Positions 47,123 through 57,148 of a DNA stretch of 64,000 nucleotides are shown here, one piece after another. The notes under the pieces are model-generated. The model was not told the origin of the DNA. It worked only from the letters and a program-made list of their open reading frames with translations, and made no database searches. Made by a program: the position numbers and the translations under genes. The first letter of the stretch is position 1; each line of letters begins with the position of its first letter. The DNA comes from Aquitalea magnusonii (GTDB taxonomy: Bacteria > Pseudomonadota > Gammaproteobacteria > Burkholderiales > Chromobacteriaceae), in NCBI RefSeq assembly GCF_003202035.1, contig NZ_QJKC01000003.1, positions 1 through 64,000 of the forward strand, in the 5' to 3' direction.

Positions 47123-48391
47123 TTACTCCTCGACCACCTTGCGGGCAAACTTGATGCCCAGTTGCTTGAGCTTGCGGTACAGGTGGGTACGTTCCAAGCC
47201 CACCTTCTGTGCCACGCGGCTCATATTGCCGTTTTCCAGCGAGATGTGGTACTCGAAATACCGCCGCTCCAGCTGCTCGCGCAATTCGCGCAGCGGCATG
47301 TTGAAGTCGAAGCCCGACTCCTCCACCGGCTTTTCGTGGCGGAACTGCGCCAGCACCTTGTTGACCTCGGGCGCGTCGACATCGTCCGATTCGGAAGTCA
47401 GCGCCAGGCTCTTGATGATGCTGCGCAGCTGCTCCAGATTACCCGGCCAGTCATACTGGCGCAGCGCATTGAGTGCGGCGGTGGTCAGCTTCTTGTTGGG
47501 CACCTGGCGCGACTCCACCAGCTCGATCAGGATCTGTTCGGCGATGAAGATGATGTCCTCGGCATGCTCGCGCAGCGGCGGAATCGGCACGATGACGCTG
47601 GACAGTGCCGTCAGCAGGCGGTTGTCGCATTCCGGATCGACCAGCAATTCCTGCAATGGCCGGCTGCAGGAACACAGCAGGCGCACGTTGAAGCGGTCTA
47701 GCTTGGACAGCAGGAACAACAGCCCCTGCTGCACACGACGGTTGTACTGGCCGATTTCCGGCAGGAACAACACGCCGTTATTGGCCTTTTGCAGCAGTTC
47801 CAGCGGCGCATCCGCCAGTTGTTCCGGCTTGGCCGGCGTCACCCAGGGCGTATTGCCCTGATGGAAAAAGCGTGCCACCAGTTCGAAGCCGGAACCGGGC
47901 TCACCGGTCAGCAGCACCGGCGACTTGACCTTGGCCACCCGCTCCAGCTGGCGCTTGAGCTCCTGAATCGGTTCGCTGCGTCCCAGCTTGTCCAGATTCA
48001 GCGAGGTATTGGCCTGCATGTCGCCATACTTCAGCGCGCGCTGCACCGTGGTGAGCAGCTTTTGCAGGGCAATCGGCTTTTCCAGGAAATCGAAGGCGCC
48101 GATGCGGGTCGCCTCCACTGCGGTATCGATGCTGGCATGGCCAGACATCATGACGACCGGCATGTTGAGCTGGCCGGACTTGGCCCATTCCTTGAGCAGG
48201 GTGACCCCGTCGCAGTCCGGCATCCAGATGTCCAGCAGCACCAGCGCGGGACGCGTCTGGTTGCGCAGCTGTCTGGCTACCTCGGCGTTTTCCGCCAGGG
48301 CAACCGTGTATCCCTCATCCTGCAGGATCTCCGAGAGCAGTTCACGTATTCCGATCTCGTCATCAACAATCAATATATCGCTGCTACGCAT
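47123..48391 (-). CDS. ntrX: Response regulator NtrX with degenerate AAA+ domain
   Basis: A 422-residue NtrC-family regulator. The receiver domain has the phosphoacceptor Asp54 (LVLLDIWMPD) and the C-terminus a Fis-type helix-turn-helix (MSRVAQKVGLERTHLYRKLKQLG). The central AAA+ domain is broken: Walker A is GEPGSGFE with Phe169 in place of Lys, Walker B reads VLFLPEIG with Pro for Asp, and the sigma-54-contacting GAFTGA loop is absent, with the domain shortened there. It therefore cannot act as a sigma-54 ATPase and presumably represses or activates by DNA binding alone. Overlaps ntrY by one base (TAATG). Confidence 0.93.
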   Translation of the reverse strand: MRSSDILIVDDEIGIRELLSEILQDEGYTVALAENAEVARQLRNQTRPALVLLDIWMPDCDGVTLLKEWAKSGQLNMPVVMMSGHASIDTAVEATRIGAFDFLEKPIALQKLLTTVQRALKYGDMQANTSLNLDKLGRSEPIQELKRQLERVAKVKSPVLLTGEPGSGFELVARFFHQGNTPWVTPAKPEQLADAPLELLQKANNGVLFLPEIGQYNRRVQQGLLFLLSKLDRFNVRLLCSCSRPLQELLVDPECDNRLLTALSSVIVPIPPLREHAEDIIFIAEQILIELVESRQVPNKKLTTAALNALRQYDWPGNLEQLRSIIKSLALTSESDDVDAPEVNKVLAQFRHEKPVEESGFDFNMPLRELREQLERRYFEYHISLENGNMSRVAQKVGLERTHLYRKLKQLGIKFARKVVEE

Positions 48392-50496
48392 TAGGCCTCC
48401 AGCAATGGCAGGGTGAGAAGAATTCGCGCGCCTTGCTGCTCGCCATTCCCCAATATGACCTGGCCATGGTGTTCCTCCGCTATTTTCTTCACCACCGCCA
48501 GTCCCAGCCCGGTTCCCTTGGGCTTGCTGGTCACATAGGGCTCGAACGCGCGTGGCAGGAGCTCGGCAGGAAAGCCCGAACCATTGTCCTGCACGCAGAC
48601 GGTCGCGTTTCTTCCTTCTTGTCGGCTGCTAATGTGAATCATCGGGATGTCAACGTCAAGGACCGCATCCTGTGCGTTCTGCATCAGGTTGTGCAATACC
48701 TGCCGCAGCAATGCGGCATCCCCCATGATCATCAGCGGCCTGTCTTCCAGTTCAATCTTAACAGCCGGATTGGATTCGTACAGCGTGGCAACCTCCCGTA
48801 CTACCTGATTGAGATCAAGTTCACTGAGTTTGATGCGTGGTGCGCGCGCATAATCGCGGAAAGCGTCCACCATGTTCTTCAGCGCCGCCACCTGCTTGAT
48901 GATGGTGTCGGTTGAGCGCTTGAGCATGTCGGCATCTGCCGCTTCCAGCTTGGCCGTCAGCTTCATCGCCAGGCGCTCGGCCGACAGCTGGATGGGAGTG
49001 AGCGGATTGCGGATTTCATGCGCCAGCCGCTTGGCCACCTCGCCCCAGGCCGCGTCGCGCTGCGCCCGCCCCAGCTCGGTTATATCATCGAACACCACAA
49101 CATAACCGCTTCCGGAGCGTTCCGGCAAGCGGGCGCCGCGCACCAGCAGGCTTCGCGCGCCCTGGCCGGTGACATAATCCAGCTGGGTTTGCCATTCTTC
49201 CTCCAGCTTGTTCTCGCCATGCTGCAGCATGGTGTCCACCAGGGGAATCAGCGCCGGCACCTGCGTCGACCACTGTTTGACCGGGTAGGCGACCAGTTCG
49301 GCAAAGTCCACGCCCAGGATGCGGCCGGCACTGGTATTGGCGGCGCGCAGCTGCCAGCTTTCGTCCAGGGCGATGACACCGGCGGACAGATTGGCCAGTA
49401 TGCTTTCCAGGTAGAGCTTGCCGCTTTCCAGTGCCCGCTGGTTCTGGTTGGCCGTCTGGCGTGCTTCTTCCAGCTGCTGGGTCATGCGGTTGAACAGGGT
49501 GGTGAGCATGCCCAGTTCATCACGGCGATAAACCGGGTGCCGCTTGGAAAAGTCCCCCTGGGCCACGGCACGGGTGCCGGCGGCCAGTTCGGATAGCGGT
49601 GCGGACAGGCGCTCGGACAGGAACAGGGCAAAGGCCAGGGCGGAGGTCAGCGCCAGCAGACAGGCCAGCGCCAGGGTCAGCATGTAAAAGGTTTTCAGGC
49701 CATCGCGCGACAGCAGCAATTGATGATATTCGGCGCGGGCGGTTTCAATCTGTTCGGCATCGCGGGCAATGGACTGCGGCGCGGCCTGCACCACCTGCAG
49801 CACACGCCAGTCGCCGTCCAGCGTGCGATAGGGCAGCAGCACCTTGAGCGTCAGGCCGCCGGCCTCGTTTTCAATGCTCTTGCTGCCCTGGCGCAGCTTG
49901 AGGCCACGCAAGGTATCGCGGGCAGGCGCTTGCGGCAGCTGGTGAGCATTATTGCTGGCAAAATTCAGTAGCTGCCCCGATTTGTTGAAAATCGCCAGCT
50001 CGCGCAGGCCCAGCTGCTCGCGCAAGCGTTCCAGCCGAGAAGGCAGCATGCTGCCGGGCAGGCCGTCGATGTCATCCAGCACCACGCGGCTTTTGCGGCC
50101 AACGTCTTCCAGCACATAGTTGAGCGCGCCCTTGCCCAGTTCCAGGCCACGGTCCAGTGCCGATTCCACTCGCACGTCGAACCAGCTTTCAATGCTGCGC
50201 GTCAGGAATTGGGCCGAAATGGTAAACACCAGCAAGCCCGGCACCAGCGCCACCACGGCAAACATCATCACCAGCCGCTGGGTGAGCTTGGCTCCGAACA
50301 CGCGGCCCTTGACCCGCTGGCGCAGCCGCAGCAGCTGGCGACCCACCACGCCGAGCAGGCCGAGCAGTAGCAGGCTGTTGAGGCCGAACACCCACCAGTA
50401 GTACTCGGCCAGCTTGGAGGCATTGCCGGTGGCCACTGCCAGCAGGTAGAGCATGATGGCACCGAAGGCCGCCAGGGCAATCGCCGCGTAACGCAT
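48391..50496 (-). CDS. ntrY: Sensor histidine kinase NtrY
   Basis: A 701-residue membrane sensor kinase. It has three N-terminal helices, a periplasmic sensor segment and a fourth helix near residue 285, then HAMP (about 300-355), PAS (about 370-450), the HisKA box with the phosphorylated His in RLAHEIRNPLTPIQ, and HATPase with NLMQNAQDAV, DNGSGF and GTGLGLAVVKKI. Partner of NtrX. The start at 50496 overlaps the upstream DUF4390 stop (TGATG). NtrYX in related bacteria responds to redox or microaerobic conditions. Confidence 0.94.
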   Translation of the reverse strand: MRYAAIALAAFGAIMLYLLAVATGNASKLAEYYWWVFGLNSLLLLGLLGVVGRQLLRLRQRVKGRVFGAKLTQRLVMMFAVVALVPGLLVFTISAQFLTRSIESWFDVRVESALDRGLELGKGALNYVLEDVGRKSRVVLDDIDGLPGSMLPSRLERLREQLGLRELAIFNKSGQLLNFASNNAHQLPQAPARDTLRGLKLRQGSKSIENEAGGLTLKVLLPYRTLDGDWRVLQVVQAAPQSIARDAEQIETARAEYHQLLLSRDGLKTFYMLTLALACLLALTSALAFALFLSERLSAPLSELAAGTRAVAQGDFSKRHPVYRRDELGMLTTLFNRMTQQLEEARQTANQNQRALESGKLYLESILANLSAGVIALDESWQLRAANTSAGRILGVDFAELVAYPVKQWSTQVPALIPLVDTMLQHGENKLEEEWQTQLDYVTGQGARSLLVRGARLPERSGSGYVVVFDDITELGRAQRDAAWGEVAKRLAHEIRNPLTPIQLSAERLAMKLTAKLEAADADMLKRSTDTIIKQVAALKNMVDAFRDYARAPRIKLSELDLNQVVREVATLYESNPAVKIELEDRPLMIMGDAALLRQVLHNLMQNAQDAVLDVDIPMIHISSRQEGRNATVCVQDNGSGFPAELLPRAFEPYVTSKPKGTGLGLAVVKKIAEEHHGQVILGNGEQQGARILLTLPLLEA

Positions 50497-51092
50497 CAGT
50501 TGCCATCTTTCATATTGATGGCGGTCCAGTTGGAGGACAGGCTCCATTCCCCCGAGCCCAGGGCATTGATCTGGAAGGGTTTGGGCAGCTCGCTGATGTC
50601 CAGCACCAGTCGCACCCGGCCCGCCACGCTGCCGGGGCTGCGCGGATCAAGCGCCCCGCTTTGCAGCACGCGCCAGTCCTGAATGGAGCCGAGGGCGCCC
50701 ATGGCTTCGGCCAGGGTACGGTAATAATTGGAAAAACTGCCGATGGTAATGCGGTAACGGCTGGTCAACGGCTGGTAGGACAGCTTGAAAGCCAGGCTGG
50801 CATGCGGCTCGAACCATTCTTTCAGGTTGAGGTAATAGGCGGTGCTGCGTGGCCGGGTCAGTTCGAACTCCAGCCGGAAAGTCAGGGCCACGCCCTGCTC
50901 CAGCGCATCGTTCAGACCGCTGCTCAGCCTGGTCTGAAAACGGGTGCTGAGAGACAGCTGCCCATCCGGGGTCAGCTCGGCATCGGCGCGGCGCGCCAGA
51001 ATGCCATCGGCCTGCGCCGTGTTGACGGCACAGACCAGTAGCCATAACACCAGGCTAATGCTTCGCAAGCAGCGCGTAATAGAAACCGTCAT
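50496..51092 (-). CDS. Exported DUF4390 protein
   Basis: A 198-residue protein with a signal peptide (ends near TAQA-DG) and the DUF4390 pattern (FRLEFELTRPR, YQPLTSRYRI, WRVLQSG, RLVLDISELPKPFQINA, WNLSSNW-like end). Conserved between rsmB and ntrY in betaproteobacteria; function unknown but the position suggests an accessory to NtrY. ATG 51092 lies inside the end of rsmB (38-base overlap). Confidence 0.88.
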   Translation of the reverse strand: MTVSITRCLRSISLVLWLLVCAVNTAQADGILARRADAELTPDGQLSLSTRFQTRLSSGLNDALEQGVALTFRLEFELTRPRSTAYYLNLKEWFEPHASLAFKLSYQPLTSRYRITIGSFSNYYRTLAEAMGALGSIQDWRVLQSGALDPRSPGSVAGRVRLVLDISELPKPFQINALGSGEWSLSSNWTAINMKDGN

Positions 51093-52308
51093 GACGCTCA
51101 CAGGGCAACAGTTGTTGCTGATCCAGGCATTCGGCATCGGGATGTCGTGCCAGGAATGCGCTCAGCTGCTGCTGATTTTCTTCCGGAAAAATCGAGCACG
51201 TAGCGTAAAGCATTTTGCCCCCGGAAGCGAGTAGCCCCCATAGCGTGTCAACCATCGCCGCCTGCTGGCGGGCCAGCGCGGCGAAATCGCCCGGACGGCG
51301 CAGCCACTTGATGTCCGGATGACGACGCACCACGCCGGATGCCGAGCAGGGGACGTCGGCCAGAATGCGATCGAAGGGCTTGCCATCCCACCAGTCAGTC
51401 GCCTGCCCGGCGTCAGCCGCATGCAGGCTGGCTTGCAAGCCACCGCGCTGCAGGTTCTCTGCCACCCGTTGCAGTCGCTGCGGGTCGATATCCAGCGCGG
51501 TCATGTCCACCTCGGCCATTTCCAGCATATGACAGGTTTTGCCACCCGGCGCGGCACAGGCATCCAGCACGCGCTGTCCGGGTTGCAAGTCGAGCATCCG
51601 GGCAGCCTGCTGTGCACCCCAGTCCTGTACCGATACCACGCCGTCGGCAAACCCCGGCAGTTCGCGCACATTGACCGGTTTGTCCAGCATGATGCCGCCG
51701 TCCTCGTCCAGTGCCGTTGCGCGCATGCCCAGTGCGTCCAGCTGTGCGAGGTAAGCCGCCAGCGTGCTCTTGCGGCGATTGACGCGCAGCGTCATCGGCG
51801 GGTGGCTGTTGTTCCATTCCAGGATGGACGACCATTCTTGCGGGTACGCCTGCTGCACCGCCTTGATCCACCAGCGCGGATGATTGGTGGCTGCTTCCAG
51901 ATCCTTGTCGGCCAGCCGCAGCATTTCCTCACGCTGACGCAGGAAATTGCGCAGCACGCCGTTGACCAGCGCTTTGAATTTGCCACGCGCCAGGCGCTCG
52001 GACAGCTTGACCGCCTCGTTGACGATGGCGTAATCGGCCGCGCGGGTATACACCAGCTGATACAGCGCCACCAGCAGCACCCGTTCCAGCTGCGGCTCCG
52101 GCAGGGCCTTGGGCACCAGCCGCCGCAGCCAGAAGCGCAGACGCGCCAGCTGGCGCAGGCTGCCGTAGCAGATGTCCTGCAGGGCGGCACGCTCTGGTGG
52201 CGTCAGTTCGCTGCCCTGGCGCTGGGCTTGGGCCAGTGCCTCGGTCAGGGTATGGCCGGATTCCACCTGGCCCAGCACGTCGGCGGCCAGTTGCTGTATG
52301 CGATGCAT
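51055..52308 (-). CDS. rsmB: 16S rRNA (cytosine-967-C5) methyltransferase
   Basis: A 417-residue enzyme with an N-terminal NusB-like RNA-binding domain (about residues 1-140) and a C-terminal SAM domain. Motifs: VLDACAAPGGKTCHMLE, the catalytic cysteines in ADVPCSASGV and YATCSIFPEEN. It heads the rsmB-DUF4390-ntrY-ntrX unit with overlapping genes throughout. Confidence 0.95.
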   Translation of the reverse strand: MHRIQQLAADVLGQVESGHTLTEALAQAQRQGSELTPPERAALQDICYGSLRQLARLRFWLRRLVPKALPEPQLERVLLVALYQLVYTRAADYAIVNEAVKLSERLARGKFKALVNGVLRNFLRQREEMLRLADKDLEAATNHPRWWIKAVQQAYPQEWSSILEWNNSHPPMTLRVNRRKSTLAAYLAQLDALGMRATALDEDGGIMLDKPVNVRELPGFADGVVSVQDWGAQQAARMLDLQPGQRVLDACAAPGGKTCHMLEMAEVDMTALDIDPQRLQRVAENLQRGGLQASLHAADAGQATDWWDGKPFDRILADVPCSASGVVRRHPDIKWLRRPGDFAALARQQAAMVDTLWGLLASGGKMLYATCSIFPEENQQQLSAFLARHPDAECLDQQQLLPCERHDGFYYALLAKH

Positions 52309-52327
52309 GTCAAAACCTTAAATGGCA

Positions 52328-52354
52328 AACGGCGAGGACTGCGTTCTCGCCGTT
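52328..52354 (-). terminator. Possible terminator between htpX and rsmB
   Basis: AACGGCGAG (52328-52336) pairs with CTCGCCGTT (52346-52354) over a nine-base loop; only TTT follows on the minus strand. It lies just before the rsmB start and may instead be part of its leader. Confidence 0.4.
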
Positions 52355-52471
52355 GATAATGGCCGGCGCTCATATCCTGGCACCGGCCCGTGGGTCTCCG
52401 TCGGCGTCGGCGACCAGGCAGTCTGGCCGGATCCGGCGGCAACGGATTCTTGCTAGAGGCGCATGATACGT

Positions 52472-53323
52472 TCAGCCCACGCCGCGCGCCATAGCGTGCA
52501 AGCGGGCAATGCGCTCCTCGGTGTGCGGATGGGTGCGGAACAGCTCGCCCATGCTCAGACCGGACAGCGGGTTGATGATCATCATCTGCGCGGTTTCCGG
52601 GTGTGCCTGTGCCGTGGGCATGGCGATACCTTGAGCGTAGTACTCGATCTTCTGCAGCGCTGCCGCCAATGCCAGCGGATCGCCGGAAATTTCGGCGCCA
52701 CCGCGGTCGGCTTCGAATTCGCGCGCCCGGGAAATGGCCATCTGGATCACGCTGGCGGCCAGCGGCGCCAGAATGGCCACCAGCAGTCCGGCCAGCGGAT
52801 TGACCGGCCGGCCGTTTTCGTCCCGCCCGCCAAAGAACATGGCAAAGCTGGCCAGGGCAGATACCGCACCGGCCATGGTGGCGCTGATGGTGGAGATCAG
52901 CGTGTCGCGGTGGCGCACATGGGCCAGCTCGTGCGCCATCACGCCGCGCAGCTCGCGGTAGTCCAGCATGCGCATGATGCCGGTGGTGGCGGCGACGGCG
53001 GCGTGTTGCGGATCGCGCCCGGTGGCAAAGGCATTGGGCTGGTCTTCATGAATCACATACACCCGTGGCATGGGCAGGCCGGCGCGCTGCGCCAGCTCGG
53101 CCACCATGCCGTAGAACTCGGGGGCCGTGCTGGCATCCACTTCCTGCGCGTTGTACATGCGCAACACCATCTGGTCGGAATTCCAGTAGGCAAACAGATT
53201 CATCCCGCCGGCAAACAGCAAGGCCAGCAACAGCCCGCTCTTGCCCCCCACCATGGCGCCAATGAAGCCGAGAAACGCCACGAAGGCGGCCATCAGCACT
53301 GCAGTCTTGAACAGATTATTCAC
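52472..53323 (-). CDS. htpX: Membrane zinc metalloprotease HtpX
   Basis: A 283-residue M48 protease for quality control of membrane proteins. Two N-terminal helices precede the zinc motif [10 protein letters not shown] at about residue 131 and a third ligand in [11 protein letters not shown]; a second helix pair lies between them. It follows fmt by 33 bases. Confidence 0.94.
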   Translation of the reverse strand: MNNLFKTAVLMAAFVAFLGFIGAMVGGKSGLLLALLFAGGMNLFAYWNSDQMVLRMYNAQEVDASTAPEFYGMVAELAQRAGLPMPRVYVIHEDQPNAFATGRDPQHAAVAATTGIMRMLDYRELRGVMAHELAHVRHRDTLISTISATMAGAVSALASFAMFFGGRDENGRPVNPLAGLLVAILAPLAASVIQMAISRAREFEADRGGAEISGDPLALAAALQKIEYYAQGIAMPTAQAHPETAQMMIINPLSGLSMGELFRTHPHTEERIARLHAMARGVG

Positions 53324-53356
53324 GCTAGCCTCCTTTGCTCTGGCCTGTTGTGATGC

Positions 53357-54277
53357 CTAGCCGCCCAGACGGGTTCCCGCCAGCGCGGTACGGCCGGCGG
53401 CAAAATCACGCGCACTCAGCCGCTTGCCCCCTGCGGCTTGCAGCTGGCTGATGACCACCAGCCCCTCACCGCTGCCCACCACCACGCCCTCGGCATCGGC
53501 ACGCAGTACCACACCCGGTTCGCCCGCGCCGGCGATGGCCTGGGCAAACCACAGCTTGAGCGGTTCGCCGTCCAGCTTGGTAAAGGCACCCGGTGCCGGG
53601 TTGTAGGCCCGAATGGCGCGGGCAATGGTGGCGGCCGGCAAGGACCAGTCCACTTCGGCCTCGGCCTTGCTCAGCTTGTGGGCATAGTTCACGCCCTGTT
53701 CCGGCTGTGGCTGTGCCTGCAGGCTGTCCAGCTGCGCCAGCGTGCTGACGATGGCCTCGGCACCGCATGCGGCCAGCTTGTCGTGCAGGCTGGCTGCGGT
53801 GTCATCAGCGGCAATGGCCAGCGGATGGATGGACAGCATGTCGCCGGTATCCAGCCCGACATCCATCTGCATGATGGTGATGCCGGTTTCGCGGTCTCCG
53901 GCCAGGATGGCGCGCTGGATGGGTGCGGCACCGCGCCAGCGTGGCAACAGCGAGGCATGAATGTTGAGACAGCCGCGCGGCGGAATCTCCAGCACCGCCT
54001 TGGGCAGCAGCAGGCCATAGGCCGCCACCACCATCAGTTCGGCACCGACCTCCTGCAGCATGCGCTGGGCTTCTTCCGTCTTGAGGGAAACCGGCTGCTC
54101 CACGCGCAGGCCATGCTCCAGCGCCACCTGCTTCACCGGGCTGGGCTTGAGTTTCATGCCACGGCCCGCCGGGCGGTCCGGCTGGGTCAGCACCAGGGCA
54201 ATTTCATGTCCGGCAGCCAACAGGGCCTTGAGCGCTGCGGCGGCGAATTCCGGCGTACCGGCAAATATCAGTTTCAT
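53357..54277 (-). CDS. fmt: Methionyl-tRNA formyltransferase
   Basis: Fmt formylates initiator Met-tRNA. The 306-residue protein has LIFAGTPEFAAAAL, the formyl-folate site NIHASLLPRWRGAAPI and ETGITIMQMDVGLDTGDM, and the C-terminal OB-like domain. It lies downstream of def, the enzyme that removes the formyl group. Confidence 0.97.
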   Translation of the reverse strand: MKLIFAGTPEFAAAALKALLAAGHEIALVLTQPDRPAGRGMKLKPSPVKQVALEHGLRVEQPVSLKTEEAQRMLQEVGAELMVVAAYGLLLPKAVLEIPPRGCLNIHASLLPRWRGAAPIQRAILAGDRETGITIMQMDVGLDTGDMLSIHPLAIAADDTAASLHDKLAACGAEAIVSTLAQLDSLQAQPQPEQGVNYAHKLSKAEAEVDWSLPAATIARAIRAYNPAPGAFTKLDGEPLKLWFAQAIAGAGEPGVVLRADAEGVVVGSGEGLVVISQLQAAGGKRLSARDFAAGRTALAGTRLGG

Positions 54278-54296
54278 TGTCAGCCTGCAATTAACA

Positions 54297-54317
54297 AAGA
54301 CAGGCCAGGCCTGTCTT
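54297..54317 (-). repeat. Palindrome in the def-fmt spacer
   Basis: AAGACAGGCC and GGCCTGTCTT around one base form a strong hairpin followed on the minus strand by TTGTT. It could be a partial terminator between def and fmt. Confidence 0.4.
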
Positions 54318-54361
54318 CAATCAGCCAGGGCCACCCGGTAAGGGCAGGTGGCCGTCATGCC

Positions 54362-54865
54362 TTACATATTCTGTTTTTCGCGCTTTTTCAGCTTGGTGCG
54401 GATCCGCCCCTGCTTGAGCTCGGACAGGTATTCGACGAACACCTTGCCATCCAGATGATCGATTTCGTGCTGGATGCAGATGGCCAGCAGGCCGTCGGCT
54501 TCCAGCTCGAACGCCTTGCCGGTGGCATCCTGGGCGCGCACCTTGATCCGCTCGGCACGGGTCACCTTGTCGTAGATGCCGGGCACCGACAGGCAGCCCT
54601 CTTCGTACACGGTTTCACCTTCTTTTTCGAGGATGACCGGATTGATGAAGACGCGACGCTCGTTGTGCTCTTCGGAAATGTCCATCACCACCAGCCGCTG
54701 GTGGTAGTCCACCTGGGTGGCAGCCAGACCGATGCCCTTGGCCTCGTACATGGTGTCGAACATATTGTCGATCTGGGTCTGCAGGGCAGCGTCAAAAGTC
54801 TCGACCGGCGTGGCCACGGTATGCAGACGCGCATCCGGATAATGCAGAATGTTCAGCAGCGCCAT
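54362..54865 (-). CDS. def: Peptide deformylase
   Basis: Def removes the N-formyl group from new proteins. The 167-residue enzyme has all three metal motifs: [16 protein letters not shown] and [12 protein letters not shown] lies before ATG 54865; upstream codons are not conserved. It diverges from the LysM gene. Confidence 0.96.
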   Translation of the reverse strand: MALLNILHYPDARLHTVATPVETFDAALQTQIDNMFDTMYEAKGIGLAATQVDYHQRLVVMDISEEHNERRVFINPVILEKEGETVYEEGCLSVPGIYDKVTRAERIKVRAQDATGKAFELEADGLLAICIQHEIDHLDGKVFVEYLSELKQGRIRTKLKKREKQNM

Positions 54866-54990
54866 CGGTTTTCTTGCTCCAAGTTGTCGTAATGCCATCA
54901 GCACGTCGATAATAGACGGGTCTGACGCATGCTCGTTTGTCAAAGGAGCGCTCGCGGGCGCTCGTTACACTCAATATTGGGGCACTTTTC

Positions 54991-56028
54991 ATGCGTAAAA
55001 GTATTATATCGCTTGCTTTGGCTCTGGGACTGGCTCTCCCGGCATTTTCCGACACCCTCACCATCAAGCCCGACGCACCCGCGCGCTACACCGTGACCAA
55101 GGGCGATACCTTGTGGGGCATCTCGGGACGCTACCTCAAGAGCCCATGGAAGTGGCCCAGCTTGTGGCAGATGAACAAGCGCGACATCAAGAACCCGCAC
55201 TGGATCTACCCCGGCGACGTGCTGGTGCTGAGCTATGTCAACGGCCAGCCGCGCCTGTCGCTGGAAAAGGGCAAGCAGGACGAAGTGCGGCTGTCACCGC
55301 AAATACGCATGTCCGACATCGACAAGGCGGTGCCCAGTATTCCGGCCGCGGCCATCGAGCCCTTCCTCCGCCGTCCGCTGGTGGTCGATGAAGCGCAGTT
55401 CAACACCGCCCCCAGGCTGATTGCCGGGCCGGAACAGCGGCTGGCCTTCGGCACGGGCGACCGCGTCTATGCCAATGGTGTGACCGAAATGGGCAACTGG
55501 CAGGCCTATCGTGCCGGCAAGCCGCTGATCGACCCCGACACCAAGGAAAACCTCGGCTACGAAGTCATGTACGGTGGCGACGTGGTGGTGGACAAGCTGG
55601 GCGAGGACGTGCAGACCATGCACATCACCAGTGTGGCCGGAGAAATCCTGGTGGGCGACCGCCTGATCAAGGCGCCGAAAGACCAGTTTGTCAGCTATGT
55701 GCCGCACAGCCCGGATGGCGACATCCGCGGCCAGATCATCTCGGTCTACGATGGCGTGGACGGTGCCGCGCAGTATTCCAATGTAGTCATCAACCGCGGC
55801 CGGCGCGAACAGGTGGAAGCGGGCGATGTGTTCAGCATTGTCAAGAACGCCAAGCCGGTTTCCATCACCACCGCCGACGGCCAGCAAAAAATCGTCACAT
55901 TGCCGGGCCAGACCATAGGCAAGATTTTCATCTACCGCGTGTTTGACAAGGTGTCTTACGGACTGGTGCTGGAAAGCGCCGATGCCGCCAGTGTCGGCGA
56001 TGTCGTTACCGCACCGGAAAGCGAATGA
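54991..56028 (+). CDS. Exported LysM-domain protein
   Basis: A 345-residue protein with a signal peptide (MRKSIISLALALGLALPAFS-D) and one LysM peptidoglycan-binding domain (YTVTKGDTLWGISGRYLKSPWKWPSLWQMN, seen at about residues 33-80, with IYPGDVL). The remaining 250 residues are beta-rich and of unknown fold. This LysM-dprA-smg-topA order is conserved in betaproteobacteria. Its stop overlaps dprA (ATGA). Confidence 0.87.
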   Translation: MRKSIISLALALGLALPAFSDTLTIKPDAPARYTVTKGDTLWGISGRYLKSPWKWPSLWQMNKRDIKNPHWIYPGDVLVLSYVNGQPRLSLEKGKQDEVRLSPQIRMSDIDKAVPSIPAAAIEPFLRRPLVVDEAQFNTAPRLIAGPEQRLAFGTGDRVYANGVTEMGNWQAYRAGKPLIDPDTKENLGYEVMYGGDVVVDKLGEDVQTMHITSVAGEILVGDRLIKAPKDQFVSYVPHSPDGDIRGQIISVYDGVDGAAQYSNVVINRGRREQVEAGDVFSIVKNAKPVSITTADGQQKIVTLPGQTIGKIFIYRVFDKVSYGLVLESADAASVGDVVTAPESE

Positions 56029-57107
56029 GCGACAGCACCGGCGACTGGCTGCTGCTGGCGCTGACACCGGGCATTGGGCCGGTGGGCTTTCTCAAGCTGA
56101 TCGCCAGCTTTGGTTCGGCCAGCCATGCCGTGGCCGCCAGCACCGCCCAGACCACGCCACTGATCGGCCAGCAGGCTGCCCAGGCGCTGCGCGAGCGGGT
56201 GGCGCAGCCGGATGTCGACGCCGCACTGGCCTGGGCCGCAGGCGAGCAATGCAGCCTGCTCAGCCTGCAGGATGACGACTATCCGCAGGCGCTGGCAGAA
56301 ACCGCTTCTCCACCGCCGCTGCTGTTTGCCCGCGGTCGCCGTGAATTGCTGCAGCAGCCCATGCTGGCCATGGTGGGCAGCCGCAGCGCCACACCGCCGG
56401 GCAAGCAGATCGCCAGTGACTTTGCCCGACGACTGGCCGAACACGGCTATACCATCGTCAGCGGACTGGCCAGCGGCATCGACGCCGCGGCACACCAGGG
56501 CGCCCTGGCTGCGGCCGGCTCCACCATCGCCGTGATCGGCACCGGCATCGACCGGGTCTACCCGGCCAGCAACCGCGCGCTGGCACACCAGATCGGCAGC
56601 GCCGGCTTGATCCTGTCCGAATTCCCGCTGGGTGCCGGTCCGCTGGCCGGCCATTTCCCGCGCCGTAACCGCATCATTGCCGGCCTGGCCCGCGGCTGCC
56701 TGGTGGTGGAAGCCAATATCAATTCCGGCTCGCTGATCACCGCCCGGCTGGCGGCGGAGAGCGGGCGCGAAGTCATGGCCGTACCCGGATCGATCAACAA
56801 CCCGCAGGCGCGTGGCTGCCACCGGCTGCTGAAAGATGGCGCCCGGCTGGTGGAATCGGTGGAAGACGTGCTGGAAGAAGTGGGCAGACTGCGCCACAGC
56901 GCGCGCCCGGCCACCGTTTGCGCTCCCGATCCGGCCGCGGCGACCGGGCAGATTCTCACCCTGATGGGCTACGACCCGGTCAGCAGCGAGTGGCTGGCAC
57001 AGCAACTCGGGTTGACGCAAGGGGAGGTTTACGCGATGCTGCTCGAGCTGGAGCTTGCCGGCAAGCTCACCAGCCTGCCTGGCGGGCAGGTCCAGCGACT
57101 GGTCTGA
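56025..57107 (+). CDS. dprA: DNA-processing protein DprA
   Basis: DprA loads RecA on single-stranded DNA taken up in transformation. The 360-residue protein has a SAM-like N-terminus, the Rossmann domain with GSRSATPPGKQIA, SGLASGIDAAAHQGAL and the C-terminal winged-helix DML1-like domain (residues 300-360). With two pilin genes in the window it fits natural competence. Confidence 0.95.
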   Translation: MSDSTGDWLLLALTPGIGPVGFLKLIASFGSASHAVAASTAQTTPLIGQQAAQALRERVAQPDVDAALAWAAGEQCSLLSLQDDDYPQALAETASPPPLLFARGRRELLQQPMLAMVGSRSATPPGKQIASDFARRLAEHGYTIVSGLASGIDAAAHQGALAAAGSTIAVIGTGIDRVYPASNRALAHQIGSAGLILSEFPLGAGPLAGHFPRRNRIIAGLARGCLVVEANINSGSLITARLAAESGREVMAVPGSINNPQARGCHRLLKDGARLVESVEDVLEEVGRLRHSARPATVCAPDPAAATGQILTLMGYDPVSSEWLAQQLGLTQGEVYAMLLELELAGKLTSLPGGQVQRLV

Positions 57108-57148
57108 TTCAGACTGGATTCTGTAGCAGCTCATTTGAAGAAGACCTG

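Noticed and set aside
51319-52356. A 345-codon open frame antisense to rsmB
   Set aside because: rsmB has all catalytic motifs in the other strand; the reverse frame is Gln/His/Arg-rich shadow sequence.
53438-54892. A 484-codon open frame antisense to fmt and def
   Set aside because: It spans two certain genes in reverse and has no recognisable domain or ribosome site.
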